A stretch of 64,000 nucleotides of DNA, taken from contig JAAWWF010000083.1 of assembly GCA_021404565.1 (NCBI GenBank), positions 80,747 to 144,746 on the forward strand, read 5' to 3'. Source of the stretch: Roseivirga sp. GTDB lineage: Bacteria; Bacteroidota; Bacteroidia; Cytophagales; Cyclobacteriaceae. The position numbers were made by a program, and so were the translations under genes. The notes below the pieces were generated by a model that was not told the DNA's origin, did not search any database, and worked only from the letters and a program-made list of their open reading frames with translations. Shown piece after piece: positions 1 through 10,443 of the stretch (within the stretch, counting starts at the first letter, position 1; every line of letters begins with the position of its first letter).

Positions 1-469
1 ACAGGCCAAAAGACCAGCACTCTTACGCCACTGTAATTTTATGTGCATAACTTTTACAAAATTCTTTTCCGTAATATCATTTTGATTTAAATTATTTTAA
101 ATAAATTTATAGCAAGATCAGTTAATATATTGGGTTGTCGTTCAAATATTCGCTGTCGTTACTACTAACATATTCCGTTAGCGCGGATCACCAACATCAC
201 AATTCTCTGAGGAAGCTTTTTGAGGGAAGAGATTCATTTAATATTCAGGACCTTTTGTCTTAAAAAGGAAGGAAAAAGGTCGGGCACTGAGGAAAGTCCG
301 GTCAACCAGAATGTCGACCTGGGGTCGTCATCTTTTTAACGGAATACACGCATTATATCCGGTCCATCCACTGGGTAGAGTGCTCCATATATCATGCTCG
401 CTTAGCCAGCATAAAACCGGTCTGGGGGCCTTTTAACCATATAGTTATCACACATTAAAACCAACCAAA
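1..469. other. non-coding leader region upstream of the RHS gene cluster
   Basis: No credible reading frame is visible here. The left third (about 50-140) is very AT-rich. From about 240 the base composition becomes more balanced and contains self-complementary stretches, for example GACCTTTT and AAAAGGTC arms at about 249-280, so a long structured 5' leader for the surface gene starting at 470 is possible. I could not fix a promoter or a terminator with confidence. Confidence 0.4.
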
Positions 470-1906
470 ATGAAAGCAAAGTTCTTATTCTCCGCCTTAT
501 TAATGATCAGCGTACTGGGGCTTAAAGCTCAGGACGAAACCGTTAATGGTAACCTGACTGTTAAAGGGAAAACCATACTCAGTGTTGGTATTTCAAGCTT
601 CATCACAGGAAGTGACGACCCGGCCGTCTATCGATCCCTGGGGCTATCTGGCCTCAGTGCGCCCTTCGATGTCGCTGGTAATCTCGTTTTACAAAGCAGG
701 TCGAGCAGTCCACGGGGCATTTACTTTGTCACAGGAACCGTCCCCACCACCAGAATGGTCCTCAGTTCTTCCGGTAAACTCGGCATTGGCATAGACGCAC
801 CAACAGTCTCTCTGGATGTAAGTGGTAGTGGTAAGTTTACCGGCTACCTTGAAATAGGTACAACAGGAAGTGCCAGAGCACTGCGCATTAATTCAGTCGA
901 GCCCTTAATTGACTTGCGGAGCGGAGGGGATGTCAACAAAAGACTCTATGTAAAAGTAAACACCATATCAAATGAGGCTATTTATAATACTACTCTACTC
1001 AGACATTACTTCAATACAGATGTTCAGGCAAACGGCCTTCTTACCGTGAGGGCAGGTGATGTCAATACAACAAGTCTGACCTCAAATAGTGGTGACCTTA
1101 CTTTAGCAGCCGGAACAGATGATCTCTGGCTTAAAACCGGTGGATCCGGCTCAGAGGCGATTGGTTTTGTAGATAACGCAGGAAATATAAAGGCCCTGAT
1201 TGATATGGAAACAGGGAGATTCGGCATTGGCGAAACCAATCCAGGGGCTAAACTTCAGGTTCAGGGAAATACGGCCTTTAATGGAGGTGCCTATGGCTCT
1301 GCTGATATGACCTTAAGAGCAACAAATTCCTCATACGGATTTATCATTAAAGGAAATTCTAACCGAATGTTTTCTGTACTGGACAACAGTGATAACGACC
1401 AGTTTATGGTAGGAAGCAACGGCCACGTTGGCATTGGTACAGGCGATCCTTCAGAAGCCCTGGATGTAGTTGGAAATATTGAAATCAACGGCACTAGCGA
1501 GTTTACCGGCAAAATGACCGTAGACAACGACATTATCACCAAAAAACTCCGGGTAACTGCCAACCCTACAGCCGTACCGGATTACGTCTTCCAGCCGGGT
1601 TATAACCTTAAATCCCTGGCAGAAGTAGAAGCTTATATCAAAGCCAACTCGCACCTGCCTGGTATTGCCTCTGCCACCGAAATAGGCGCCAACGGACAGG
1701 ATGTGGGCGCCTTGCAGCTCAACCTGCTGGAAAAGATCGAGGAGCTGACGCTGTATACTATTGATCAGGAAAAGAAGATAGAAACTCAAAACGTTGAGAA
1801 CAAAGAGTTGAAGGCTAAGAACAAAGTTCTGGAGGATACTCTCTCGGAGCTGTTAAAGCGCGTGGAGCAGCTGGAGAACAAGGACAAAACCTCAAACGAC
1901 CAGTAA
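470..1906 (+). CDS. secreted GIGTxNP-repeat surface protein with C-terminal coiled coil
   Basis: This is a 478-aa protein with a clear signal peptide (cleavage expected after LKAQ, about residue 21). It contains three spaced motifs of the form GIGxxxP followed by a short LDVxG or LQVQG segment (about residues 106, 250 and 320). These are typical of Bacteroidota surface or tail-fibre-like proteins. The C-terminal 80 residues hold the common GYNLKSLAEVEAYI segment and then a heptad-like Glu/Lys/Leu coiled coil (about 420-475). No catalytic residues are seen. The next gene starts 3 nt after its stop codon, so it is almost certainly co-transcribed with the two RHS genes. A role as a fibre or stalk partner of the RHS proteins is inference. 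Homologues are usually annotated only as hypothetical or tail-fibre-domain proteins. Confidence 0.85.
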   Translation: MKAKFLFSALLMISVLGLKAQDETVNGNLTVKGKTILSVGISSFITGSDDPAVYRSLGLSGLSAPFDVAGNLVLQSRSSSPRGIYFVTGTVPTTRMVLSSSGKLGIGIDAPTVSLDVSGSGKFTGYLEIGTTGSARALRINSVEPLIDLRSGGDVNKRLYVKVNTISNEAIYNTTLLRHYFNTDVQANGLLTVRAGDVNTTSLTSNSGDLTLAAGTDDLWLKTGGSGSEAIGFVDNAGNIKALIDMETGRFGIGETNPGAKLQVQGNTAFNGGAYGSADMTLRATNSSYGFIIKGNSNRMFSVLDNSDNDQFMVGSNGHVGIGTGDPSEALDVVGNIEINGTSEFTGKMTVDNDIITKKLRVTANPTAVPDYVFQPGYNLKSLAEVEAYIKANSHLPGIASATEIGANGQDVGALQLNLLEKIEELTLYTIDQEKKIETQNVENKELKAKNKVLEDTLSELLKRVEQLENKDKTSNDQ

Positions 1907-1909
1907 GCC

Positions 1910-4900
1910 ATGAACATCAGAAAATATATAATAGCCCTGCTGGCTGTATGCCTCTGTGGCTTTGGATCTATGGCTCAGGTAGATTCCGGCATCGACCTGC
2001 AGAAAATGGTTCAGGTACCTTCTTCGCCTGAAGCAGCTGGCTTTCAGCAATACGGCAACATGGACGTGAATCTGCATATGGGCAAACCCAACATCGCTGT
2101 TCCGCTCTATGTACATCAAGGCAGAGAAATACAACTACCAATGACACTCAGCTATTCCAGTGGTGGTATTAAAGTACTGCAAATGGCTTCCAATGTAGGC
2201 CTGGGCTGGAGCTTAATTGCTTCCGGAAGCATCACCCGTCAGAAGCTAGGAATGGCAGATGACGAAGGAGTAGCTACTTACAGACCTCGAAATACTAACA
2301 CACAGACCTTTATTGATGAGGTCGCAACACATCAATCAGATCCTACTGTTGAAAGAACTACCGCTCAGTTAAATCTCCTGTTCGACATTCAGAAGAAAAC
2401 GGAAGAAATGAAAGGAGACACACAGCCTGATGTATATTCATTCAGCACCGCCACAGGTTTCTCCGGCACCATTTATTATGACTACCACAATGCCGTAGCC
2501 TATTGTATTGAGGACCCCACGGTTAAAATAACCCCCACACTGGATACTTCAGGGGTGCCTATTGGCTGGTTGATCTATGATGCGTCCGGCAATCAGTACC
2601 ATTTCATGGTAAAAGAGTACACAGAGTATACCTATACCGGTGGAGTTAACGAGTATGCCTCCAGCTATATTTCTTCCTGGTTTCTTGATAAGATCGTATC
2701 AGCTAATGGCAAGGACACTTATGAGTTCAACTATACAGAAAACCCTTACTGGGAAGACAAAGAAGACCTTCATTATATCACGGGTATAGAAAACAGGCCC
2801 ACTCCTACAGGAGGAGGGTCCGGCCTGGCGCAGGCATGCCCGGCAGTTCCGGGTGTCACCAGCCTGAGTAATGGAAGCAAATACGCCATCAAGCCACAGT
2901 ACCTCTCCTCTATTAAATGGAATACAAAAACCATTGCTGATATTATCTATACCAGTACCCGGCTGGACCTACCTAATGGCAAGGAGGTTGACAATATCAT
3001 TGTTTCCAATGGTACGGATGACCTGAAACAGTTCAATTTCAACTATTCCCACTTCGGTGATACAAATAATGGTGCCAGTGGTACAGATAATCGTATAAAA
3101 CTGAGGCTGAAGTTAGACAACATCACCATAGACGGCATGTTGGGGCTTTCTCAGCCAGCCGTTCAAACCTGGTCGTTTGACTATTTTGATGCCAGTGATG
3201 TTCCTCCCCGTGATGTTACAGGTGTAGACTATTGGGGTTACTACAATGGCCAGGACGGTAACTCCGATCTTATTCCCTCCGGCAAATTTGGCAGTACTCA
3301 TTACAGCGGAGCCAATCGCTACCCTTCACTCACACATACAAAGGCAGGTACACTGAGTAAAATCCACTACCCTACCGGTGGATACAGCGAGTTCATCTAT
3401 GAATTGAATGGATATGAACAAACCACGCAGACCACGCAAACCAATAGTTACTTTCTCGAAAGTGTTGAAGGTGGCACTGACCTCAGCGACCCCTATGACT
3501 TCACGGGCTCGACAGCCCCCAAGGCTGTTACCGGTACCTTCACCATTGACAATAATTCCGAAGAATTTTTGATAAGCCTTACCGGAACTGCCCCCCTGGC
3601 AGGAGGAGATGTGTATGTATACGTCTTTCCTGAAGTTACCACCTGGGACCATGCCTATGCCGAGCTGGCTACCGGTGGGGTCAGCAAGACTTATGATGAG
3701 CTGGAAATGGCAGAATCCCAAAGCCTTTCCATCAACAACCTGTCCAACGGAACCTATCGTTACCTGGTCTATAATTCAATAGCCAATTCCACCGTCTATC
3801 TGTCATACACCGCCACAGAAACCATTACGGCCAACTCGACTGTAAATGTCGGGGGATTGAGAATAGCCAGTATTGAAAGTTATACTCAGGCAAGCGAGCT
3901 GGCAGGTAAACGGGTATTCGAATACGCTGAGGCCCAGGTGCAAAAAGACCTCGATTTTGATGAAATCAAGACCACACAGGTCAGAAACGCAGGGACTGAC
4001 TATACCTGCACTTCCTATTATCGCTACTCAAACAATCGTAGCACCGATGTAGGTAAGGATATTTCTTATGGCCTGGTTACTGAAAAATTAGTCGATGGTT
4101 CCAATGACAATGGTTATACAAAACACTATTTCATCAATGAGGATCTCCGGACTTTGAATCCTTACTCCATGCACTTGGTCAGAAATGGCAAACTGTCAAA
4201 ACAGGAGGTATTTGATACCAACGATAACAGATTGGTACTTACCGAAAATGACTATGCACAGGTGCATCTTTCCGGTACAGGAGGAATATATACCCCGGCC
4301 AGAGGTGCCTATTTTGAAACCGAAGAAACCGTGGTTGGTTATCGCAGGCGCATCGATGGCACTACCGCAGGTAATGAGAGCTATGAGTACATTCCCTGGC
4401 ATACCAGTGACCCTGCCAGTAAACCCTCTGTCTGTATTACTTCCACATGCGAGTATGGCTCCTGGGCCATTTATCAGTTATACCCCTTCCGCATGGATTC
4501 CTACTTCACCAAACTGCAAAGCAGCAAAACCACGCAGTTTCTTGATGGCGGTTCACTGGAAACACTCACCACATTCAACCACAACGAAACGACACATTTC
4601 CAGCTGGTTTCGCAAACCATAACGGACAGCGAGGGAGATACATGGACCGTCTATAACTATTACCCCGATGATGTGTCAGCCAATACTTCCCTGCCGGGAG
4701 GCACCCTGGGTACAAACGCTTTTGACGCTATAGGTGAAATGAAAACCAGGCATCAAATCAATCGTTTGGTTCAGACTGAGCAGAAAAAGAACAGTTCAAC
4801 ACTTATTTCCAGGCAAAGAACCAATTACAGATATTGGAACAGTAACTCCGTACAGCCGGAATTTATTCAGACCGCCAAAGCCTCTAATGCCCTGGAAACC

Positions 4901-5329
4901 CGGGTGCGATTTCATGATTACAACACAGATGCCAATCCTCAGGAAGTATCTCAGGAGGGAGGCAATAAAATCGTCTATCTCTGGGGCTACGGAGGCCGGT
5001 ATCCTGTAGCTAAAATTGAGAATGCTGACCACAGCACAGTAGACGCTGTCATATCGCAGTCAACGCTGGATGCTCCGACCAGCGATGCCGTGCTTCGAAC
5101 AGAACTTGACAAACTGCGGTCGGCCACTACGCTGAGACATGCCATCATCACAACCATGACCTATCAACCAGGCATTGGCATAACCAGCCAGACTTCACCG
5201 AATGGCATTACCGCCTACTACGAGTATGATAGTCTCGGCAGGCTCAAATTTGTGAAAGACCGGGATGGCAACATCCTGAAAATGAATGAATACGAGTATC
5301 AGACACTGGTCAATACCACCGGAAACTAA
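1910..5329 (+). CDS. RHS-associated secreted protein (N-terminal partner, YD repeat at C-terminus)
   Basis: The 1139-aa product begins with a signal peptide (MNIRKYIIALLAVCLCGFGSM, cleavage after SMAQ). A beta-rich domain follows with the GLGWSL motif (about residue 98), which is characteristic of the non-toxin partner of Bacteroidota RHS systems. The last 60 residues contain a YD-repeat signature, YYEYDSLGRLKFVKDRDGN, typical of RHS proteins, but there is no RHS core or toxin tip. It lies between the coiled-coil protein (3-nt gap) and the RHS core protein (5-nt gap), so the three form one operon. By analogy with RHS and Tc proteins it probably forms part of the extracellular shell. That analogy is inference. 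The N-terminus and frame are unambiguous because of the signal peptide. Confidence 0.88.
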   Translation: MNIRKYIIALLAVCLCGFGSMAQVDSGIDLQKMVQVPSSPEAAGFQQYGNMDVNLHMGKPNIAVPLYVHQGREIQLPMTLSYSSGGIKVLQMASNVGLGWSLIASGSITRQKLGMADDEGVATYRPRNTNTQTFIDEVATHQSDPTVERTTAQLNLLFDIQKKTEEMKGDTQPDVYSFSTATGFSGTIYYDYHNAVAYCIEDPTVKITPTLDTSGVPIGWLIYDASGNQYHFMVKEYTEYTYTGGVNEYASSYISSWFLDKIVSANGKDTYEFNYTENPYWEDKEDLHYITGIENRPTPTGGGSGLAQACPAVPGVTSLSNGSKYAIKPQYLSSIKWNTKTIADIIYTSTRLDLPNGKEVDNIIVSNGTDDLKQFNFNYSHFGDTNNGASGTDNRIKLRLKLDNITIDGMLGLSQPAVQTWSFDYFDASDVPPRDVTGVDYWGYYNGQDGNSDLIPSGKFGSTHYSGANRYPSLTHTKAGTLSKIHYPTGGYSEFIYELNGYEQTTQTTQTNSYFLESVEGGTDLSDPYDFTGSTAPKAVTGTFTIDNNSEEFLISLTGTAPLAGGDVYVYVFPEVTTWDHAYAELATGGVSKTYDELEMAESQSLSINNLSNGTYRYLVYNSIANSTVYLSYTATETITANSTVNVGGLRIASIESYTQASELAGKRVFEYAEAQVQKDLDFDEIKTTQVRNAGTDYTCTSYYRYSNNRSTDVGKDISYGLVTEKLVDGSNDNGYTKHYFINEDLRTLNPYSMHLVRNGKLSKQEVFDTNDNRLVLTENDYAQVHLSGTGGIYTPARGAYFETEETVVGYRRRIDGTTAGNESYEYIPWHTSDPASKPSVCITSTCEYGSWAIYQLYPFRMDSYFTKLQSSKTTQFLDGGSLETLTTFNHNETTHFQLVSQTITDSEGDTWTVYNYYPDDVSANTSLPGGTLGTNAFDAIGEMKTRHQINRLVQTEQKKNSSTLISRQRTNYRYWNSNSVQPEFIQTAKASNALETRVRFHDYNTDANPQEVSQEGGNKIVYLWGYGGRYPVAKIENADHSTVDAVISQSTLDAPTSDAVLRTELDKLRSATTLRHAIITTMTYQPGIGITSQTSPNGITAYYEYDSLGRLKFVKDRDGNILKMNEYEYQTLVNTTGN

Positions 5330-5334
5330 AAACC

Positions 5335-8300
5335 ATGCGAAAGATGAAAAAGATATTGAAATCACTTCTGATGAGCCTGGTTTTGTTTGCAGGTTTTCAG
5401 CTCAATGCGCAGAATAAACCGGATGCCAACAGTACAAGGCCCACAGCTACCAATGCACTGCCGGCTATAAGCCACAACGGTACTGATAAAATCAACTATG
5501 TACGTACTTTCGATCTTCTGAAGTCCTTTACTACATTTCCTGAAAATGTACCGGGCGGTACTCAGCATTTTACCAATGCCATCAACAATGGTGATATCAT
5601 CCAGGCCACTCAGTATATAGATGGCCTGGGCAGACCCGTGCAAACCGTACTGCGCCAGGGCTCCGGCAATGCCAAGGACCTGATCAGTTATATGCTTTAT
5701 GATCATTTTGGTCGCCAGGTGTATCAGCCTGTGCCCTACGAGCAAACCAGCGCAGACGGTGGAGCTATGGTGGAAAATCCATCCACGAATCAGAACACCT
5801 TTCTGAATAATCACTATGCCGGAGAAGATATTTTCTATGGAAAAATTGAATTGGAATCTTCTCCGCTCAACCGGGTGATCAAACAGCTGGCACCGGGTAA
5901 TAGCTGGGCAGGCAATAACAAAGGAGTAAGTCAGGAGTACGCCACCAATATTGCGGCTGATGGTGTACGTATCTGGAATCCGGTGCCCTACCCGGTAAGC
6001 AGCGGAACTTATGCAGCAGGTGAGTTATCCGTTATGATTACAACGGATGAGAATGATAACCAGGTAAAGGAGTATACTAACCAGAAGGGGCAGGTAATCC
6101 TCAAAAAGGTACAAAAAGAGGCTACCAGGGGAAACGGCCATACAGATTGGCTCAATACCTACTACCTCTACGATGATTACGGAAACCTGAGATATGTGCT
6201 GCCTCCCAGGGCAGTAGAGTTGTTGGAAGCCAACAGCTGGAATTGGGTGGCGGCCAGTGTAGATGAACTTGTTTTCATTTATGTATATGATCACAGAAAC
6301 AGAATTACCTCCAAAAAGGTACCTGGGGCCCATTCGATATTTATGGTATATGACCAACTGGACAGACTGGTACTGACCCAGGATGGAGAACAGCGGGATA
6401 TCCCAGGGGCGAGCGACCAATGGACCTTTACCAAGTACGATGAACTGAACAGGCCTGTACTCACTGGCTTTATTACCAGTACCAATACCCATGCCCAGAT
6501 GCAAACTGCGATGGATAACTTCCAGGGTTCACTGTATGTAGAGCGGGAAGAACTGACAGGGGCCGGTGTACTGGAGGGGGCTACCATTACGGTCAGCAAC
6601 CGGGATACCAATATCAATACCTACCGAAGTAAAACTGAGGGGTATATTGATTTCCTTCCTGGCTTCGAAAGTGCCACCAACGATGACTTTGAAACGGAAA
6701 GGAATGCTTCTCTTACCTATGAGTACACCAACTTCCAGGGTTACTACGATGCTACTTTTCCCAGATTGGTAGACCACCCGGGCTATGAATTCAACACCGT
6801 TAACTATTATGATGATTATGATTTCACCCCAAAGGAGTGGGATGATGGTTTTGTCGGCAAGGGTTTTTATGCTTCCGGGACTGAAAATGCGGTAACACCG
6901 GCTGAATACACCAATGTGCGCGGTATGGCCACCGGTAGTAAAGTGCGCATTCTGGGTACAGACGACTGGTTGACAACCGTCATGTTCTATGATGATCGTG
7001 GTCGGGTGGTACAAATCCAGGGGGATAATCACCTTAGTGGTACTGATATCACCACCACCCAATATGATTTTGCAGGGCGGGTATTACATACCTATACAGT
7101 GCATCATAATCCACAAGCGACCACCAATGCGACCACGCGTATCTTAAAGGAGTTTGCCTATGATCATGCCGGGCGCCTGCTAACCATCAAGGAGAAACTG
7201 GGTGACACAGGCAGTTTAAAGACTTTGGTAACGAATAACTACAATACCCTGGGGGAACTGGAAACCAAGACCCTGGGCAATAGTCTCGAAACCCTGGACT
7301 ATGATTATAATGTCCGTGGTTGGTTGAAAAGTATCAATGGAGATGAGTTGGAAGATACTGACCAAGGCACTGCTATGACGAATCACTACTTTGCGATGGA
7401 CCTCAGCTACGATTATGGCTTTGAAACCAATCAATTCAACGGAAACATTGCCGGAGTGAAATGGAAAAGCAAAGGCTCAGACCAACACAGAGCTTATGGC
7501 TTTACCTATGACAAGGTAAACAGACTCACCAAAGCGGACTATACGCAGGGCAGTAGCTGGAACAATACCCTCAATGACTTTACCACGGGCTATGATTTCG
7601 ATGCCAATGGTAATATCCTGAAGTTATTCCGCGAAGGTGTGGTAGCGGGAACCATCACTACGCTGGACAGTCTCAGCTATAGCTATGGTTCAGGTTATAC
7701 AAAAGCTTCAAATGCCAACCGGCTCTTAAGAGTAAAAGATAAGTATGGCGACCTGGGACAGGGAGACTTTAAGGATGGTACCAACACCAACGATGACTAT
7801 GTCTACGACCTCAATGGTAATATGACCAAAGACCGTAATAAGGGCATTACGGACATCACTTATAACCACCTCAACCTGCCAGTGGTGGTGAGCTTTGGCA
7901 GCAGCAAGAGTATTACTTATACCTACGATGCGGCTGGTATCAAGCTCAGCAAAGTTGTCAATGACAATGGCAGCTTAACTACCACGGATTATGCGGGGGG
8001 CTTTATTTATGAGAATAACGCGCTACAGCATTTTGCGCATGAGGAGGGCCGGGTAAGAAAGGCCAACAATGGCGATCTGGTGTATGATTACTTTATCAAA
8101 GATCATCTGGGTAATACCCGTATGACTTTGACGGAGGCAACAGAGGTCGTGGAATATCGGGCCAGTATGGAAACAGGTACCAGTCAGGGAGTAGACATGC
8201 AAAGCTACGAAGAATCTCTTTTCCTCAACCTGCCGGCAGTCAGGAGCAGTTTAGAGCCTTTGGCCAATACCACTGACGTTCCAGACATAGTAGATGATAA

Positions 8301-9732
8301 ATCAGCTCGCCTGAACGGATACTATTCCAGTACACGCATAGGTCCTGCTAAGATGATGGTCGTTTCGGCAGGTGATCAGATCAATGTATCTGTCGATTCT
8401 TATCATGCAGGTGCTTACAGCAACACAGGTTATCATAATCAGACCACAATTAAGTCCGCATTGTCGACCGTGCTGGGTACCAGTGCAGCTAATGCCACTG
8501 AAGCCAATGGTATCAGCAGCATTGTGAACGGCTTATCTCCTGCATCCACTGCTGTATTTGTGGGTGGAGACGGTACCCAAAACAGGCCTAAAGCTTATTT
8601 AAATGTGCTCATCTTCGATCAGGATTTCAACTACGAGGGCGGTGAATATTTGCAAACTGACCAGGCAAGTGGCTATAAAACACTTACCATTAGCAAAACA
8701 ATGACCGAAGGAGGTTATGTTTACGTATATTTATCCAACGAAAGTCAGACGGACTTTAACGTGTATTTTGATGACTTGGAGATTGTTCATACTAAGGGTG
8801 CTATCCTGCAGGAAGATCATTATTATCCTTTTGGCTTAACAATAAATGCCCTATCAAGCTCCGCTCCCCTGTCCAAGCCGAACAGGTTTAAGTATAACGG
8901 TAAATCGCTTCAAGAAGAGTTCAATCTGAATTGGTATGATTATGGGGCCAGGAACTATGATGCTCAGTTAGGTAGATGGTTTAGTGTAGATCCGTTAGTC
9001 GAGAAGTACATGAGTTTTAGCTCTTATGCATCAGTTGGTGGTAATCCAATCAATAACCTTGAAATAGATGGTAGATATTGGGTAGGAAAGGATAATAAAC
9101 GGGTAGAAGTAAACATAAACAAAAGAGGCAAAATTAAGCTTGGTAAAAACGCTACTAAAGATCTTAAAAGAATGGCTCGCTATATTTCAAGGTCAACGAG
9201 TAATACGGCAAGAGAGCAATTTGAGGGAGTCTCAGCATCAAAGTCAAGGGTTCATTTTAAATTCACAAGTCAAGGTACTGACCCAGATACATATGCAGAA
9301 CACAAACCGCATGATAAAAATGGGCGTGAATTAAATTATATAGGTGGCCCATATACTGGTAAATTTGATGGAACACCTAAATTGATAAAAGATAAAGAAG
9401 GTAACGATATCTATGCCGAAGCTACGATTTATATCTACGAAGGTTTATTGACAGATGAGGCCATTAATAGTGAACAATGGGTACAGCTTGATCACGGTAT
9501 TGATTTCGTTGAATTGGTTATAGGAATATTTTCTCATGAGACGGAGCACAATCTGAATACTGAAGATATAAAAATTATTCTTGCTCGCTTAAGAGGTGAG
9601 GAAGTTGAACCTCATAGTACAGAAGATGCCGCAGATGAAAGGGAAAGTAAGACCTATAAAGAAATTCTCAATAGGCTAACAAGAAGGAAGAAACAAGAAT
9701 TAAAAGAATGGCGTGAAAAACAGCAGAATTAG
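5335..9732 (+). CDS. RHS-repeat polymorphic toxin with C-terminal HExxH metallopeptidase-like tip
   Basis: The 1465-aa protein has a signal peptide (cleavage after LNAQ, about residue 25; the ATG at 5344 is an alternative start). An N-terminal domain like that found at the start of Bacteroidota RHS proteins (DUF6443-type) comes next. Many YD repeats follow, then the RHS core around residues 1200-1245 (YDAQLGRWFSVDPLVEKY, then ASVGGNPINN). The tip after residue about 1250 is unrelated in composition: lysine-rich and AT-rich in DNA. It carries HETEH at H1401-E1402-H1405, a zincin active-site pattern, with an acidic DAADERE stretch at 1431-1437 that could give the third metal ligand. The tip therefore looks like a metallopeptidase effector. 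The HExxH motif is seen directly; toxin function is inferred from family architecture. The downstream gene overlaps it by 20 nt, as immunity genes often do. Confidence 0.88.
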   Translation: MRKMKKILKSLLMSLVLFAGFQLNAQNKPDANSTRPTATNALPAISHNGTDKINYVRTFDLLKSFTTFPENVPGGTQHFTNAINNGDIIQATQYIDGLGRPVQTVLRQGSGNAKDLISYMLYDHFGRQVYQPVPYEQTSADGGAMVENPSTNQNTFLNNHYAGEDIFYGKIELESSPLNRVIKQLAPGNSWAGNNKGVSQEYATNIAADGVRIWNPVPYPVSSGTYAAGELSVMITTDENDNQVKEYTNQKGQVILKKVQKEATRGNGHTDWLNTYYLYDDYGNLRYVLPPRAVELLEANSWNWVAASVDELVFIYVYDHRNRITSKKVPGAHSIFMVYDQLDRLVLTQDGEQRDIPGASDQWTFTKYDELNRPVLTGFITSTNTHAQMQTAMDNFQGSLYVEREELTGAGVLEGATITVSNRDTNINTYRSKTEGYIDFLPGFESATNDDFETERNASLTYEYTNFQGYYDATFPRLVDHPGYEFNTVNYYDDYDFTPKEWDDGFVGKGFYASGTENAVTPAEYTNVRGMATGSKVRILGTDDWLTTVMFYDDRGRVVQIQGDNHLSGTDITTTQYDFAGRVLHTYTVHHNPQATTNATTRILKEFAYDHAGRLLTIKEKLGDTGSLKTLVTNNYNTLGELETKTLGNSLETLDYDYNVRGWLKSINGDELEDTDQGTAMTNHYFAMDLSYDYGFETNQFNGNIAGVKWKSKGSDQHRAYGFTYDKVNRLTKADYTQGSSWNNTLNDFTTGYDFDANGNILKLFREGVVAGTITTLDSLSYSYGSGYTKASNANRLLRVKDKYGDLGQGDFKDGTNTNDDYVYDLNGNMTKDRNKGITDITYNHLNLPVVVSFGSSKSITYTYDAAGIKLSKVVNDNGSLTTTDYAGGFIYENNALQHFAHEEGRVRKANNGDLVYDYFIKDHLGNTRMTLTEATEVVEYRASMETGTSQGVDMQSYEESLFLNLPAVRSSLEPLANTTDVPDIVDDKSARLNGYYSSTRIGPAKMMVVSAGDQINVSVDSYHAGAYSNTGYHNQTTIKSALSTVLGTSAANATEANGISSIVNGLSPASTAVFVGGDGTQNRPKAYLNVLIFDQDFNYEGGEYLQTDQASGYKTLTISKTMTEGGYVYVYLSNESQTDFNVYFDDLEIVHTKGAILQEDHYYPFGLTINALSSSAPLSKPNRFKYNGKSLQEEFNLNWYDYGARNYDAQLGRWFSVDPLVEKYMSFSSYASVGGNPINNLEIDGRYWVGKDNKRVEVNINKRGKIKLGKNATKDLKRMARYISRSTSNTAREQFEGVSASKSRVHFKFTSQGTDPDTYAEHKPHDKNGRELNYIGGPYTGKFDGTPKLIKDKEGNDIYAEATIYIYEGLLTDEAINSEQWVQLDHGIDFVELVIGIFSHETEHNLNTEDIKIILARLRGEEVEPHSTEDAADERESKTYKEILNRLTRRKKQELKEWREKQQN

Positions 9733-10282
9733 AAAAATAAGATTTTTATTTAACCATTCGACATCGCTATGGTATTGTATTTTGATACTAACCCTTACAG
9801 GATCAGAGTTATTCGGTCAAAAATATGAACCTTACAATTCGGAGACTATTCTAAATGTCATGACTGATTACCTTAACAATGCTTTACCAAAGAAAGCAAA
9901 TGGTAATAGTCGATTTAGTAACTCTAGTGTCCAACCTAAAGGATATTTTATTTTTGACCTTACAGATACGACTAACGCTACAATCAAATCCTCGGGCCAT
10001 ATCGACTTTAGAGAAGGACATGTGTATCATTTTTGTCCTTTCCGAATATGGAATTCTGTCAGTCATATAATGATTCTACACAAAGGAGAATTAAAAATAT
10101 TTCGTGCTTTGAATTGTGACAATAAAGGAGATACTGTTGACGAAGTACTGGATTATTTAAAAGCCGATTACAGTAATCAAAAAGAACTGCTTTTAAGAGT
10201 TGAAAATTATAGGAGCTATGGCCTGTATAGGAAAAGGCATGGAAATAATAGTTTCAATTGCGAGATTTATATAGAAAATTAA
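9713..10282 (+). CDS. candidate immunity protein for the RHS tip, probably exported
   Basis: This 189-aa gene starts with GTG inside the last codons of the RHS toxin (20-nt overlap, different frame), the usual position of a cognate immunity gene. The N-terminus has a basic stretch, then a hydrophobic segment (WYCILILTLTGSELFG, residues about 20-35) that looks like a signal peptide or membrane anchor, so the mature protein would lie in the periplasm or at a membrane. No family is recognised. DNA composition is AT-rich like the toxin tip and unlike the upstream RHS body, which suggests the two were acquired together. An exported immunity protein would mean the toxin acts outside the cytoplasm. 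The alternative is that this is simply an unrelated secreted protein. Confidence 0.7.
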   Translation: MKNSRIRKIRFLFNHSTSLWYCILILTLTGSELFGQKYEPYNSETILNVMTDYLNNALPKKANGNSRFSNSSVQPKGYFIFDLTDTTNATIKSSGHIDFREGHVYHFCPFRIWNSVSHIMILHKGELKIFRALNCDNKGDTVDEVLDYLKADYSNQKELLLRVENYRSYGLYRKRHGNNSFNCEIYIEN

Positions 10283-10300
10283 GATATCCCAAATCTGTTT

Positions 10301-10348
10301 TAATGTGCCAACTTATCTGGGTAGTGTGTAATGTACCAAGTTATCTGA
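10301..10348 (+). repeat. pair of short direct repeats, ATGTxCCAAxTTATCTG type
   Basis: Two 20-nt copies, at 10301-10320 and 10329-10348, match at 17 of 20 positions and read TAATGTRCCAASTTATCTGR. The core (CCAAxTTATCTG) recurs at 10831-10879 and 11012-11033 in the same orientation. They look like eroded ends of an insertion sequence, but no transposase remains, so this origin is only an inference. Confidence 0.5.
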
Positions 10349-10443
10349 TATTGAAAACCAAAGACTTAAGTCTTACCTAGGGTGGGAAGTGAAAAGAGTA
10401 CTTAATCCATTGAAGAGGTTTGTATTAACCAAAACATTGTAAT

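Noticed and set aside
280-320. GAGGAAAGTCCG at about 289-300, the hallmark of RNase P RNA helix P4
   Set aside because: The other conserved blocks (ACAGAA and the 3' GGCTTA part) are missing, and no fitting structure follows. Treated as chance.
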